Shown here: piece by piece, positions 8,480-16,871 of the stretch
How the letters are laid out: each line of letters begins with the position of its first letter
How positions within the stretch are numbered: the stretch's first letter is position 1
Source: Pseudogulbenkiania sp. MAI-1
GTDB lineage: Bacteria; Pseudomonadota; Gammaproteobacteria; Burkholderiales; Chromobacteriaceae
Length of the DNA: 64,000 nt
Assembly (NCBI RefSeq): GCF_000527175.1
Contig: NZ_AZUR01000001.1
Span: forward strand, 2,208,501 to 2,272,500
Direction of reading: 5' to 3'
The notes under the pieces: model-generated
What the model was told of the DNA's origin: nothing
The model's database searches: none
What the model saw: only the letters and a program-made list of their open reading frames with translations
Translations under genes and position numbers: made by a program

Positions 8480-9286
8480 TTAGCCGGCGTCCGTCAGTGG
8501 AAGGACGTCAAGCTGCCGCACCCGCTCGAACAGGCAAATGGTGGCGGCCATCGCCACGTTGAGAGATTCGGCATGCCCCGGCATCGGGATGCGCACCCGG
8601 CAGTCCGCCAGCCCCAGCAGCGCCTCCGAGACCCCGGCCCCCTCGTTGCCGAAGACGAACGCCACCTCGCCGCTCAGATCCTGCGCGTAGAGCGACTGGC
8701 TGCCCTCCAGATGCGTCACCAGCTTGCGGCCGGCAAAGCCGGACAGCACCTCGGCCAGATCCGCCGCTTCATGCAGGTTGAGCACGAAATGCGCTCCCAT
8801 GCCGGCGCGCAGCACCTTGGGAGAAAACACGTCGGCACAGCCCTTCGACAGGTAGACCTCCATCACCCCCGAGGCCGCCGCCGAGCGCAGGATGGTGCCC
8901 ATATTGCCGGGATCCTGGATGTCTTCCAGCAAGAGACAGCTGCCGCTGTGGCGCGGTGGGTGCGGACGCTGACAGACGGCGATCAGCTCCGGGGCGCTGG
9001 AGAGCGAGGTCAGCTTGCCCAGCAGGGTTTCCGGCACCACCAGCGGCGACAGCGTCTGCGGCAGGCGAGCAAGCAGCCGCAAGACCTCGGGGCGCGCCAG
9101 CGCCGCCTCGTTGACGAAACATTGGGCCGGCGCGACACCCTGCTCCAGCGCCGCCTCCAGCAGATGAATGCCTTCCAGTACGATGACGTCGTCCTTGCGG
9201 CGATCGCGCGCGGACTGAACCAGCCGTGCCAGATGTTTGAGGGTCTCGTTATGGGGCGAAGTGAGGGTACGGTAAGGGTGAGGCAT
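8480..9286 (-). CDS. SpoU (TrmH/RlmB) family RNA 2'-O-methyltransferase
   Basis: This 268-aa SPOUT-class enzyme transfers a methyl group from SAM to a ribose of tRNA or rRNA. Motif 1 is DPGNMGTILRSAAA, motif 2 is FVFGNEGAGVSEALL and motif 3 is IPMPGHAESLNVAMAATICLFE; together they form the trefoil-knot SAM site. An N-terminal substrate-binding domain (about 1-95) resembles RlmB/TsnR. It is the last gene of the motA operon, two bases after the HDOD gene. The target nucleotide is not predictable from sequence alone. Confidence 0.88.
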   Translation of the reverse strand: MPHPYRTLTSPHNETLKHLARLVQSARDRRKDDVIVLEGIHLLEAALEQGVAPAQCFVNEAALARPEVLRLLARLPQTLSPLVVPETLLGKLTSLSSAPELIAVCQRPHPPRHSGSCLLLEDIQDPGNMGTILRSAAASGVMEVYLSKGCADVFSPKVLRAGMGAHFVLNLHEAADLAEVLSGFAGRKLVTHLEGSQSLYAQDLSGEVAFVFGNEGAGVSEALLGLADCRVRIPMPGHAESLNVAMAATICLFERVRQLDVLPLTDAG

Positions 9287-9288
9287 GG

Positions 9289-10617
9289 TTAAGGGTGACG
9301 CGCAAGCCGCGTCACCAGATCCTTGAAGCGATGATAGGTATCCGGGTCGATCGCTCGGCCGCTGTTGCCGTTGTCGACGTAGAACACGCCACTCAGGGTA
9401 TGGCCGGTATAGAGCGTCATCACGGCGAATTCGCCGTCGCCGATATGATCGAAGAACGGGTCTTGATACTTTGCCCCCAGTTGGGCGCGCACCTGCGCCG
9501 GAGCGTGGAAGCTCTGCGGCTTGCCGGTCAGCAGCGCGAAGAAGGAGCCGGGTTCCAGTTCCACGGCGAGCCGGCGCAGCGGCGAACTCTCGGCCAGGCC
9601 TATCTGGTAGCGCAGACGCAGAGCGTGTGCGGCCTGGTCGTAGCGCAGAAACAGGATGCGTTCGAAGCGCAGATCGTTGGCCAGATGGCGGATCGACTCG
9701 CGCATCAGCTGCTCCAGCTGCTCCACCTCGTTCAATGCCGCCGTCGCGGTCATGCTGGCGCGGGGAGGATGTTCCCCCGGCAGCATCAGCAACTCACGTA
9801 TCGGATAGGTATAGGCCGGGGCGCGCGGCTTCTTCGCCACGCTCTCGGCGGCGCCAAGCACACAGCGATAGGCCTCCTCGTAGCTGATGCGCATTTGCCG
9901 GGCGGCGACCTCGATGCCGGTCGTCCACGGCGAGCGCCACCAGCCCGAGCCGATGCCGTTGGCCGTGGCCACAGCCAGTTTCAGCAGCTGCTTGCGCGGT
10001 GTGGTCGTACCGCCGCTCCCCAACAGTGTCAGCAAGCCCCGAGGCAAGCCGGCAGCCTGGATGAAGCGCTCCAGCAGCTTGGGATAGTCCAGCCCGAAAT
10101 ACCCCGACACCGCCTGCAGCAAGGGCTGGTCGGGAAGCTGATTGCGATACAGCAGGAAGAAGCAGGCCGGCAGGTTGTACAGCAAGGCCGCGACGAAGCA
10201 ATCCTCGACCTTGTGTTCCCCGTGCAGCGACAGCCAATCCTTGACCAGGTAGGCCGCCACGCGGCTGCGGCCGAGCCAGTCGGCCACGACCTCGACCACC
10301 TCGTCGTCCAGCTTGCCCGCCTGCGGTCGCAAGGCGGTGACCTGGGCAAACCGGCGCGTGACCCGCTCCAGCCCCATCAGCATCACCGCCTGCTCCACCG
10401 TCGGCGCGGCATCGTTCTCGTGCAAGGCCGACATGGTGCCGATGGCTCGCAGCAGGTCGAACAGCAACAAGGGGTCCGACAGGCACAGATTGGACAATTC
10501 GGAGATATTGATCAGCTCGGCATGGCGGGCGCAGGCCGCCTGTACGTCGTCCAGGGTGGCCGGCAGAATGGGCCAGCGCCGGTCGGCGATGGACTGTAGC
10601 CAGTTAGCGAGTTCCAT
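9289..10617 (-). CDS. HDOD-domain signalling protein
   Basis: The 442-aa protein starts with an HDOD-like helical domain: LPATLDDVQAACA, ELSNLCLSDPLLLFDLLRAIG and TVEQAVMLMGLERVTR are typical of this non-catalytic HD relative. The C-terminal half (about 280-440) resembles a GAF-type sensor, with phrases such as FERILFLRYDQAAHALRLRYQIG and FAVMTLYTGHTLSGVFYVDN. HDOD proteins act in motility and c-di-GMP-related signalling, which fits the motAB operon. It overlaps the upstream methyltransferase gene by 14 bases. No ligand can be assigned. Confidence 0.72.
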   Translation of the reverse strand: MELANWLQSIADRRWPILPATLDDVQAACARHAELINISELSNLCLSDPLLLFDLLRAIGTMSALHENDAAPTVEQAVMLMGLERVTRRFAQVTALRPQAGKLDDEVVEVVADWLGRSRVAAYLVKDWLSLHGEHKVEDCFVAALLYNLPACFFLLYRNQLPDQPLLQAVSGYFGLDYPKLLERFIQAAGLPRGLLTLLGSGGTTTPRKQLLKLAVATANGIGSGWWRSPWTTGIEVAARQMRISYEEAYRCVLGAAESVAKKPRAPAYTYPIRELLMLPGEHPPRASMTATAALNEVEQLEQLMRESIRHLANDLRFERILFLRYDQAAHALRLRYQIGLAESSPLRRLAVELEPGSFFALLTGKPQSFHAPAQVRAQLGAKYQDPFFDHIGDGEFAVMTLYTGHTLSGVFYVDNGNSGRAIDPDTYHRFKDLVTRLARHP

Positions 10618-11359
10618 GTGGGTGGCGCCAGATCAAGAGTCGTTTTTGCAATGGGCCGTCCAGCGCGAGGGTGCGTTGGGGTTCCACGCCGGGCACGGCA
10701 AAGGTGTTGCTCAACAGCAGGCTTCCGGCACGCCCCTCCGCGATGAACTTCCGCCACAGCCGCGGCATCGGTTGCGGCGACAGAAAAGCATAGATCGCAT
10801 CGTACTCGGCCAGCGGTTCGCGCCAGAAGCTGCGACAGGCAATACGCACATTAGCAGGGCGACCTGCCAGACACCAGCGCACCCAGGCCAGGCCCCAGGC
10901 TGCCCACGCGGTTTCCAGAGCGGAAATCCGGACGTCGGGACGGCGCGCAGCCAATCGCAACGCCAGCCGGGCGTCGCCGCAACCAGCCTCCAAGAGACGG
11001 GCCCGCTCCGGCAGGACTTCGGCCAGACGCTCGACCACCAGGCGTGACGAGCGGTAGAACGGCACCCGCTCAAGCCAGGCATTGCGGCCGATGGCGAAGG
11101 TCAGCAGCAGGGCCAGTAGATAGCCCCAGGCCGGCAAGGCCAGCTGGTAGCAATACACCATGGCCGGAACGAACAGGCCGTGCGCCAGCCAACTGCCGCG
11201 GCTCAGGCGAAACAAGCCGGCCAACGCCGCCGCCAGCAACCCCTGCAACACGGCCCAAGCCAGCGGCTGCAGCGCAGGGGCGATCAGGAACCAGGCGCCA
11301 AGAGCGGCCGCCAGTTGGACGAACCCATGCCGCATCGCGACCGGCAGGACCTGCCTCAA
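10604..11359 (-). CDS. Membrane-anchored class I SAM methyltransferase
   Basis: The 251-aa protein has about three hydrophobic segments (residues 10-90), then a cytoplasmic Rossmann methyltransferase domain with motif I LLEAGCGDARLALRLA and an acidic end of beta-2 (ISALETAW). The likely start is TTG 11359, which overlaps the motB stop (TTGA) and has GGGGAGG four bases upstream. The alternative ATG 11335 has no Shine-Dalgarno. The substrate is unknown. Its place between motB and the HDOD gene suggests, without proof, a link to motility or the envelope. Confidence 0.7.
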   Translation of the reverse strand: MRQVLPVAMRHGFVQLAAALGAWFLIAPALQPLAWAVLQGLLAAALAGLFRLSRGSWLAHGLFVPAMVYCYQLALPAWGYLLALLLTFAIGRNAWLERVPFYRSSRLVVERLAEVLPERARLLEAGCGDARLALRLAARRPDVRISALETAWAAWGLAWVRWCLAGRPANVRIACRSFWREPLAEYDAIYAFLSPQPMPRLWRKFIAEGRAGSLLLSNTFAVPGVEPQRTLALDGPLQKRLLIWRHPHGTR

Positions 11360-12258
11360 TGGGCCTCCCCGCTGGCCGGGGCAACTTCGGCAGGTACCGT
11401 GGCCGGCTGGGGAGCGCCTTCCGACTCGGCCTTCAGGCCATCGCCGAGGATCGAGGCTTCCGCCTCCTTGTTAAGCACCACGATGGCGATGCGTCGGTTC
11501 TCCGGACTGAACACATTGCTGCGCAGCAGCGGGTTGGCGGCGGCGAGACCGACTACGCGCAGTATCTTGTCCTGCATCAGCCCGCCGGCCAGCAATTCGC
11601 GGCGCGCGGCGTTGGCACGGTCGGCCGACAGTTCCCAGTTGCTATAGCCATGCTGGGCGCCGGCGAAGGGTTTGGCGTCGGTATGACCGGAGATGCTGAG
11701 CCGGTTGGCAACGCCGTTGAGCTCCTTGCCCAGTTCCTGCAGGATCGCCCGGGTGTGCGGCAGCAGGTTGGCGCTGCCAGAGTCGAACATTGGGCGGTTC
11801 TGCTCGTCGATGATCTGAATGCGCAGCCCTTCCGGGGTCATTTCCAGTTGCAACTGGTTCTTGTACACCTTGAGCACGGCGCTCTGCTGGATATTGCTTT
11901 CGATCTTCTTTTGTAGCTTCGCCAGCCGGGCTTTTTCCTGCTGGATTTCTTCCTCTCTCGCCCTCTTGACCTGCCCGGCCTGGCGCGTCAGATCGGTGCC
12001 GCCGCCCTTGATCATCGAGGTGGCGTCGCCGGCACCCTGCCCGCCCGCCAGTGCGACCTTGAGCGGCGTACGGAAATATTCGGCAATGCCTTGCAGCGTC
12101 CCCTGCGAGACCGAGCCCAGCAGCCACATCAGCAGAAAGAAAGCCATCATCGCCGTCACGAAATCGGCGTAGGCGATCTTCCAGGCGCCACCATGGTGGC
12201 CATGTCCGCCTTTCTTGATGCGTTTGACGATGATGGGGCGTTGCGATTCGTCGGCCAT
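11356..12258 (-). CDS. motB: Flagellar motor stator protein MotB
   Basis: This 300-aa protein anchors the MotA4B2 stator to peptidoglycan. After a basic N-terminus (RIKKGGHGHHGGAWKIAYADF) there is a single membrane helix, with Asp32 in AYADFVTAMMAFFLLMWLLG as the ion-binding aspartate. The OmpA-like peptidoglycan-binding domain (about 150-265) includes LSISGHTDAKPF and NWELSADRANAARREL. The gene lies 18 bases after motA and overlaps the following methyltransferase gene. Confidence 0.96.
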   Translation of the reverse strand: MADESQRPIIVKRIKKGGHGHHGGAWKIAYADFVTAMMAFFLLMWLLGSVSQGTLQGIAEYFRTPLKVALAGGQGAGDATSMIKGGGTDLTRQAGQVKRAREEEIQQEKARLAKLQKKIESNIQQSAVLKVYKNQLQLEMTPEGLRIQIIDEQNRPMFDSGSANLLPHTRAILQELGKELNGVANRLSISGHTDAKPFAGAQHGYSNWELSADRANAARRELLAGGLMQDKILRVVGLAAANPLLRSNVFSPENRRIAIVVLNKEAEASILGDGLKAESEGAPQPATVPAEVAPASGEAH

Positions 12259-12276
12259 ATGCGGTTACTCCTAGGC

Positions 12277-13137
12277 TTACTTGTTCTTGGCCTGCTTGAC
12301 GTGGTCTTCGAGTTCCTTGAACGACGGACGGTCATGCGAGGCCAGCACCTTACGACCGAATTCGACCGCCACTTGCGGCGCATAGCCGTTCAGGCTGGCC
12401 AGCAGCGTGACCTTGATGGTCTGGAAAACGCGTGTTCCATCGGCCAGTTTGTGCTCAAGCACAGTGGCCAGTGGGCCGACAAAGCCATACGCCATCAAGA
12501 TACCGAGAAAGGTTCCGACCAGTGCCGCGGCAATCAGCTTGCCCAACTCGGATGGCGGGATGCCGACCGACTCCATGGTATGCACCACCCCCATCACGGC
12601 TGCCACGATACCGAACGCCGGTAGACCGTCCGCCAGGCTTTTGACCGCATTGACGGGCACTTCACCTTCGTGGTGGTGAGTCTCGATCTCGACGTCCATC
12701 AGGTTCTCGATTTCGAAGGCGTTGAGGTTGCCGCCGACCATCAGTCGCAAATAATCACAGATGAATTCGACCACATGGTGATCGTGCAGGATGGTCGGAT
12801 ATTTGGAAAACACCGGGCTGGCTTCGGGATTCTCGACGTCGGCCTCCACTGACATCAGGCCTTCCTTGCGCACCTTGGCCAGGATTTCATAGAGCAGTGC
12901 GAACAGCTCCATATAGAAGGCCTTGGTATAGCTCGACCCCTTGAAAATGGTGGGGAGAGCCTTGGCCGTTGCCTTGAGAGGAGAGCCGCCATTGGCCACC
13001 ACGAAGGCACCCACTGCGGCCCCCAGAATGATGACCAGTTCCACCGGCTGCCACAGCGAGCCCAAATGCCCCCCGGCCATGGCAAAGCCGCCGAGGCAGG
13101 CAGCAATAATCAGGACGTAACCGATTGGAACGAACAT
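12277..13137 (-). CDS. motA: Flagellar motor stator protein MotA
   Basis: This 286-aa inner-membrane protein forms the ion channel of the stator with MotB. Four membrane helices are evident: near residues 2-20, 33-50, about 170-190 (PAFGIVAAVMGVVHTM) and about 200-220 (LIAAALVGTFLGILMAYGFVGPLA). Those segments hold the conserved prolines, and a charged cytoplasmic loop lies between helices 2 and 3. AAGGA precedes the ATG by six bases. It is the first gene of a five-gene minus-strand operon. No convincing sigma-28 promoter was found upstream. Confidence 0.96.
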   Translation of the reverse strand: MFVPIGYVLIIAACLGGFAMAGGHLGSLWQPVELVIILGAAVGAFVVANGGSPLKATAKALPTIFKGSSYTKAFYMELFALLYEILAKVRKEGLMSVEADVENPEASPVFSKYPTILHDHHVVEFICDYLRLMVGGNLNAFEIENLMDVEIETHHHEGEVPVNAVKSLADGLPAFGIVAAVMGVVHTMESVGIPPSELGKLIAAALVGTFLGILMAYGFVGPLATVLEHKLADGTRVFQTIKVTLLASLNGYAPQVAVEFGRKVLASHDRPSFKELEDHVKQAKNK

Positions 13138-13220
13138 GCGTAATCCTTGTGATTATCGTAAGGTGACGAGCAGAAGCCGCCCTGCCCTTGGCCATGCCGG
13201 GCTTTGTCATCATGAATAGA

Positions 13221-13249
13221 AAAAGCGGGCTGATTGTATCAAACCCGCT
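13221..13249 (-). terminator. Rho-independent terminator after spuC
   Basis: Read on the minus strand, AGCGGG pairs with CCCGCT across a 14-base loop that adds TGAT/ATCA pairing, and a T-run follows. It lies about 55 bases after the aminotransferase stop and ends the putrescine operon before motA. Confidence 0.75.
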
Positions 13250-13302
13250 TCACTGACGGCAAAGACACTTGATAGCGGCATGGACCCATGCCGACATTCT
13301 CT

Positions 13303-14682
13303 TCAGACCAGCCCGCGCTCGCGCAAGACCTGTTCGCACTCCGTCACGCATTGCACCGCCGTCTCGATCAACTGGTCGATCTCGGCCTTGCTGATGACGA
13401 GCGGCGGCGCCGCCACCATGTGGTCGCCGCAGGCGCGCATGATCAGGTTGTGGCGGAAGAAGATGTCGCGGCAGATCGTGCCGACGGTACCCCAATCCGG
13501 AAACAGCTCGTGCGTGGCCTTGTCCTTCACTAAAGTAAAGGCCTGGATCAGGCCGACGCCGCGCACGTCGTCCACGTGGGCGAAGCCGCCGAAGGCCGCA
13601 CGCCAGCGCTGCTGCATGTAAGGGCCGGTGTCGTGCTTGACGCGGTCAATGATGCCCTCGTCGCGCAAGGCCTTGACGTTGGCGTGCGCCACGGCGGCGG
13701 CGACCGGGTGCCCCGAATAGGTGAAGCCGTGATTGAAGTCGCCGCCCTCGATCAGCCCTTGCGCCACCTTGTCGCCGACGAACACCGCGCCGATCGGGAG
13801 ATAGCCGGACGACAACCCCTTGGCGGCGGTGAACAGATCCGGCCTGAAGCCGAACAACTGGTGGCCGAACCATTCGCCGGTGCGGCCGAAGCCGCAGATC
13901 ACCTCGTCCGCCACCAGCAACACGTCGTACTGGCGGCAAATGCGCTCGACTTCTGGCCAATAGGTCGATGGCGGGATGATCACGCCGCCGGCACCCTGAA
14001 TCGGCTCGCCGACGAAGGCCGCCACCTTGTCCGGCCCCACCTCCAGGATTTTCTCCTCCACCCAGCGCGCCGCCACCACGCCGAACTCCTCCGGCGTCAT
14101 GCCCTGGCCGTAGCGGTACCACCACGGCTGCTCGACATGCGTGATGCCGGGGATCGGCAGATCGCCCTGCTCGTGCATGTAGCTCATGCCCCCCAGGCTG
14201 GCGCCGCCGATGGTGGAGCCGTGATAGCCGTTCCAGCGCCCGATCAGCGTCTTCTTCTCGGGCTTGCCCTTGACATCCCAGTAGCGCCGCACCATGCGGA
14301 TCATGGTATCGACTGACTCCGAACCGGAATTGGTGTAGAAGATGCGGCTGAAGCCTTGCGGCGCCACTTCGGACAGCAGCCGCGACAGTTCGACCACCGC
14401 CGGATGGGTGGTCTTGAAGAAGGTGTTGTAGTAGGCCAGCTCGTCCATCTGGCGCTTGGCCACCTCGGACAGATCCTTGCGGCCGTAGCCGATGTTGACG
14501 CACCACAGGCCAGCCATGCCGTCGAGTATCTTGTTGCCTTCCGAGTCCCACAGGAACACGCCGTCGGCCTTGGTGATGACACGCGCCCCCTGTTGGTTCA
14601 GCGACTCGGTGTCGGTGAACGGATGCAGGTGGTGCGCGGCGTCCAGGGCGCGCCATTGGGCTGTCGTACGTTCGTTCTGCAT
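13303..14682 (-). CDS. spuC: Putrescine-pyruvate aminotransferase (class III)
   Basis: This 459-aa PLP enzyme resembles SpuC/omega-amino acid:pyruvate aminotransferases. It moves the amino group of putrescine or a related diamine to pyruvate, giving 4-aminobutyraldehyde and alanine. Visible motifs are LDGMAGLWCVNIGYGR, YTNSGSESVDTMIRM, RWNGYHGSTIGG, LVADEVICGFGRTG, and TAAKGLSSGYLPIG with PLP-binding Lys288. The start at 14682 gives the standard MQNERTTAQWRALDAAHHLHPF and has a GGGAGG upstream. It lies 32 bases after puuA in a putrescine operon followed by a terminator. Confidence 0.88.
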   Translation of the reverse strand: MQNERTTAQWRALDAAHHLHPFTDTESLNQQGARVITKADGVFLWDSEGNKILDGMAGLWCVNIGYGRKDLSEVAKRQMDELAYYNTFFKTTHPAVVELSRLLSEVAPQGFSRIFYTNSGSESVDTMIRMVRRYWDVKGKPEKKTLIGRWNGYHGSTIGGASLGGMSYMHEQGDLPIPGITHVEQPWWYRYGQGMTPEEFGVVAARWVEEKILEVGPDKVAAFVGEPIQGAGGVIIPPSTYWPEVERICRQYDVLLVADEVICGFGRTGEWFGHQLFGFRPDLFTAAKGLSSGYLPIGAVFVGDKVAQGLIEGGDFNHGFTYSGHPVAAAVAHANVKALRDEGIIDRVKHDTGPYMQQRWRAAFGGFAHVDDVRGVGLIQAFTLVKDKATHELFPDWGTVGTICRDIFFRHNLIMRACGDHMVAAPPLVISKAEIDQLIETAVQCVTECEQVLRERGLV

Positions 14683-14714
14683 GGGGCTTCCTCCCGATGA
14701 GTTGGCCTTTGCGC

Positions 14715-16049
14715 TTACACGTGCAGCAACAGGAACTTGCGCTCCCACGGGCTGATCACGCGGAAGTACTCGGCGTACTCCTTCTCCTTCATCGCCAGGT
14801 ACATCTTCACGAAGCGATGCCCCAGCACTTCGGCGATTTCGTGACAGCTGCGCAGCGCCTCCAGCGACTCTTCCGAACTGTGCGGAAACTGGTACGGCAG
14901 CTCGTAGGCGTCGGTCTGGCGCGGCTCGGTCGGCTGGATCTTGTTGACCACGCCGAGATAGCCGCAGGCCAGCGTGGCGGCCATGGCGATGTAGGGGTTG
15001 GCGTCGACGCCCGGCACGCGGTTTTCCACGCGCCGCGCCTTGGGCGAGGAATGCGGCACGCGCAGGCCGACGGTGCGGTTGTCGTAACCCCACTCGACGT
15101 TGGTCGGCGCCGCGGTATAGCGCGACAGGCGGCGGAACGAGTTCACGTACGGCGCGAACAGCGGCATCACCTGCGGCACGTACTTCTGCAGCCCGCCGAT
15201 GAAGTGGAAGAAGGTCTCCGACGGCGTGCCGTCTTCCTTGGAGAACACGTTCTGCCCGCTCTTCTTGTCCGTCAGGCTCTGGTGGATGTGCATGGCGCTG
15301 CCCGGCTCGTTCTCCATCGGCTTGGCCATGAAGGTGGCGTACATATTGTGGCGGAACGCTGCCTCGCGCACGGTGCGCTTGAACAGGAACACCTGGTCGG
15401 CCAGTTCCAGCGGATTGCCGTGCAGGAAGTTGATTTCCATCTGCGCGGTGCCGACCTCGTGGATCAGCGTGTCCACCTCGAGCTCCTGCGCATGGCAATA
15501 GTCGTAAATGTCCTCGAACAGCGGGTCGAACTCGTTGACGGCGTCGATGGCGTAGGAGCGGCGGCCGAATTCGGCACGGCCGGTGCGGCCGACCGGCGGC
15601 GCCAGCGGGATATCAGGGTCCGGGTTCGGCGACAGCAGATAGAACTCCATCTCCGGCGCCACCACCGGCTCCAGCCCCAATTCGTCGTACAGGTCGAGCA
15701 CGTGCTTGAGCACGTTGCGCGGCGCCACGTCCACCGGCGTGCCGTCGGAACGGTAGGCATCGTAGATCAGTTGCGCAGTCGGATCGACCGCCCACGGCAC
15801 GAAACGCAGCGTGTTCTCGTCCGGCTTCAGCACCATGTCCGGATCGGTCAGGTCCAGCATGCTGTCGTCCGGGTAATCGCCGGTCACGGTCTGGATCAGC
15901 ACCGCCTCGGGCAGGCGCATTTCGGGCTCGACGACAAACTTGTCTTTTGGCACGATCTTGCCGCGCGCGACCCCGGTAAAGTCGGGGACAATGCATTCCA
16001 TCTCGGTGATGCGATGCTCGCGCAACCACTCAAAAATCTGGTTTTCCAT
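14715..16049 (-). CDS. puuA: Gamma-glutamylputrescine synthetase (GlnA-like)
   Basis: The 444-aa protein is a glutamine synthetase-fold ligase that couples glutamate to putrescine using ATP, the first step of the glutamylated (Puu) pathway. GS motifs include EMEFYLL, EVGTAQMEINFLHG, GSAMHIHQSL and the R-rich VENRVPGVDANPYIAMAATLACGYLG. It lacks the C-terminal adenylylation tyrosine region of true GlnA. ATG 16049 was chosen because MENQIFEWLREH is the family start and AGGGG lies upstream. Relatives act on other amines, but the neighbours favour putrescine. Confidence 0.85.
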   Translation of the reverse strand: MENQIFEWLREHRITEMECIVPDFTGVARGKIVPKDKFVVEPEMRLPEAVLIQTVTGDYPDDSMLDLTDPDMVLKPDENTLRFVPWAVDPTAQLIYDAYRSDGTPVDVAPRNVLKHVLDLYDELGLEPVVAPEMEFYLLSPNPDPDIPLAPPVGRTGRAEFGRRSYAIDAVNEFDPLFEDIYDYCHAQELEVDTLIHEVGTAQMEINFLHGNPLELADQVFLFKRTVREAAFRHNMYATFMAKPMENEPGSAMHIHQSLTDKKSGQNVFSKEDGTPSETFFHFIGGLQKYVPQVMPLFAPYVNSFRRLSRYTAAPTNVEWGYDNRTVGLRVPHSSPKARRVENRVPGVDANPYIAMAATLACGYLGVVNKIQPTEPRQTDAYELPYQFPHSSEESLEALRSCHEIAEVLGHRFVKMYLAMKEKEYAEYFRVISPWERKFLLLHV

Positions 16050-16100
16050 TTTACTACCCCTGCCTCTCTGATCCTTGGCCATCTATGGCTCGATAACGGG

Positions 16101-16856
16101 TCAGCCTTGGCGCTGCGCCCGGCGCTCCCGGCAGGCTGCGCCGAAAGCGTTGAAAATCGCGGTCGAGATCGCGTTGTCCCGATACTTCCATTCGGGGTGC
16201 CACTGCACCGCGTAGGCGAAGCTGCCGGCATCGCGTACCCGATAAGCCTCGATCAGGCCGTCGTCGGCCAGTGCCTCGGCCTCGAGCCGCCCGGCCAAAC
16301 GCTTGATGCCTTGCTGGTGCAGCGAGTTCACCTCTCCCGAATCGCAACCCAGCCACTGCCGCAGCAGGCTGCCTTCGCAGAAATGAATGAGGTGGGCCGG
16401 GCCGTACATCTCGTCTAGATCATCTGTCTCTGGCTCGCGATGATCGGCAAAGCCCGGCTCCTCCTGCACGTGCTGGAACAGCTCGCCACCCAGGGCTACG
16501 TTGATTTCCTGGAAACCACGGCAGATGCCCAGAAGCGGGATGCCCTCCTGCAGCAAGAGCTCGATCAGCGGCAGCGTGGTGGCATCGCGCTGCGGATCGT
16601 GCAGCGAACCGGCGCGGCTCGGCGGCCCGCCGTAATGATGGGGCTCGATATTGGACAGCGAGCCCGTCAGCAGGATGCCGTCGACCGCGTCCAGGATTTC
16701 CCGGACGTGGCTGCGGCTGCCCAGCGCCGGAATCAGCAGCGGCACGCCGCCGGCACCGCCGGCCGCCGCCTCGACGTATTTCTCGCCCACGGCGTGGAAC
16801 GGCAGCAAGCCGATCCGTTTGACATCACAGGGGATGCCGATGATCGGTTGCCGCAT
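16101..16856 (-). CDS. puuD: Gamma-glutamyl-GABA hydrolase
   Basis: This 251-aa class I glutamine amidotransferase-like hydrolase releases GABA and glutamate from gamma-glutamyl-GABA. The nucleophile is Cys112 in LLGICRGFQEINVALGG. The triad His-Glu is in YAVQWHPEW near the C-terminus, and the VDGILLTGSLSNIEPHHYGG loop is typical of PuuD. It lies 15 bases after ald and 51 bases before puuA. Conserved context and motifs give high confidence. Confidence 0.92.
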   Translation of the reverse strand: MRQPIIGIPCDVKRIGLLPFHAVGEKYVEAAAGGAGGVPLLIPALGSRSHVREILDAVDGILLTGSLSNIEPHHYGGPPSRAGSLHDPQRDATTLPLIELLLQEGIPLLGICRGFQEINVALGGELFQHVQEEPGFADHREPETDDLDEMYGPAHLIHFCEGSLLRQWLGCDSGEVNSLHQQGIKRLAGRLEAEALADDGLIEAYRVRDAGSFAYAVQWHPEWKYRDNAISTAIFNAFGAACRERRAQRQG

Positions 16857-16871
16857 GACTCACCTCATCTT

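Noticed and set aside
13138..13220. A possible sigma-28 promoter for motA
   Set aside because: Only a CGATAA-like half was found on the minus strand. The -35 element (TAAA) is missing at the right distance.
13303..15498. A long minus-strand frame that seems to fuse the aminotransferase with part of a neighbouring protein
   Set aside because: The upstream part is a different frame over the puuA gene and shows arginine/alanine-rich nonsense. The aminotransferase starts at 14682 with a proper ribosome binding site.
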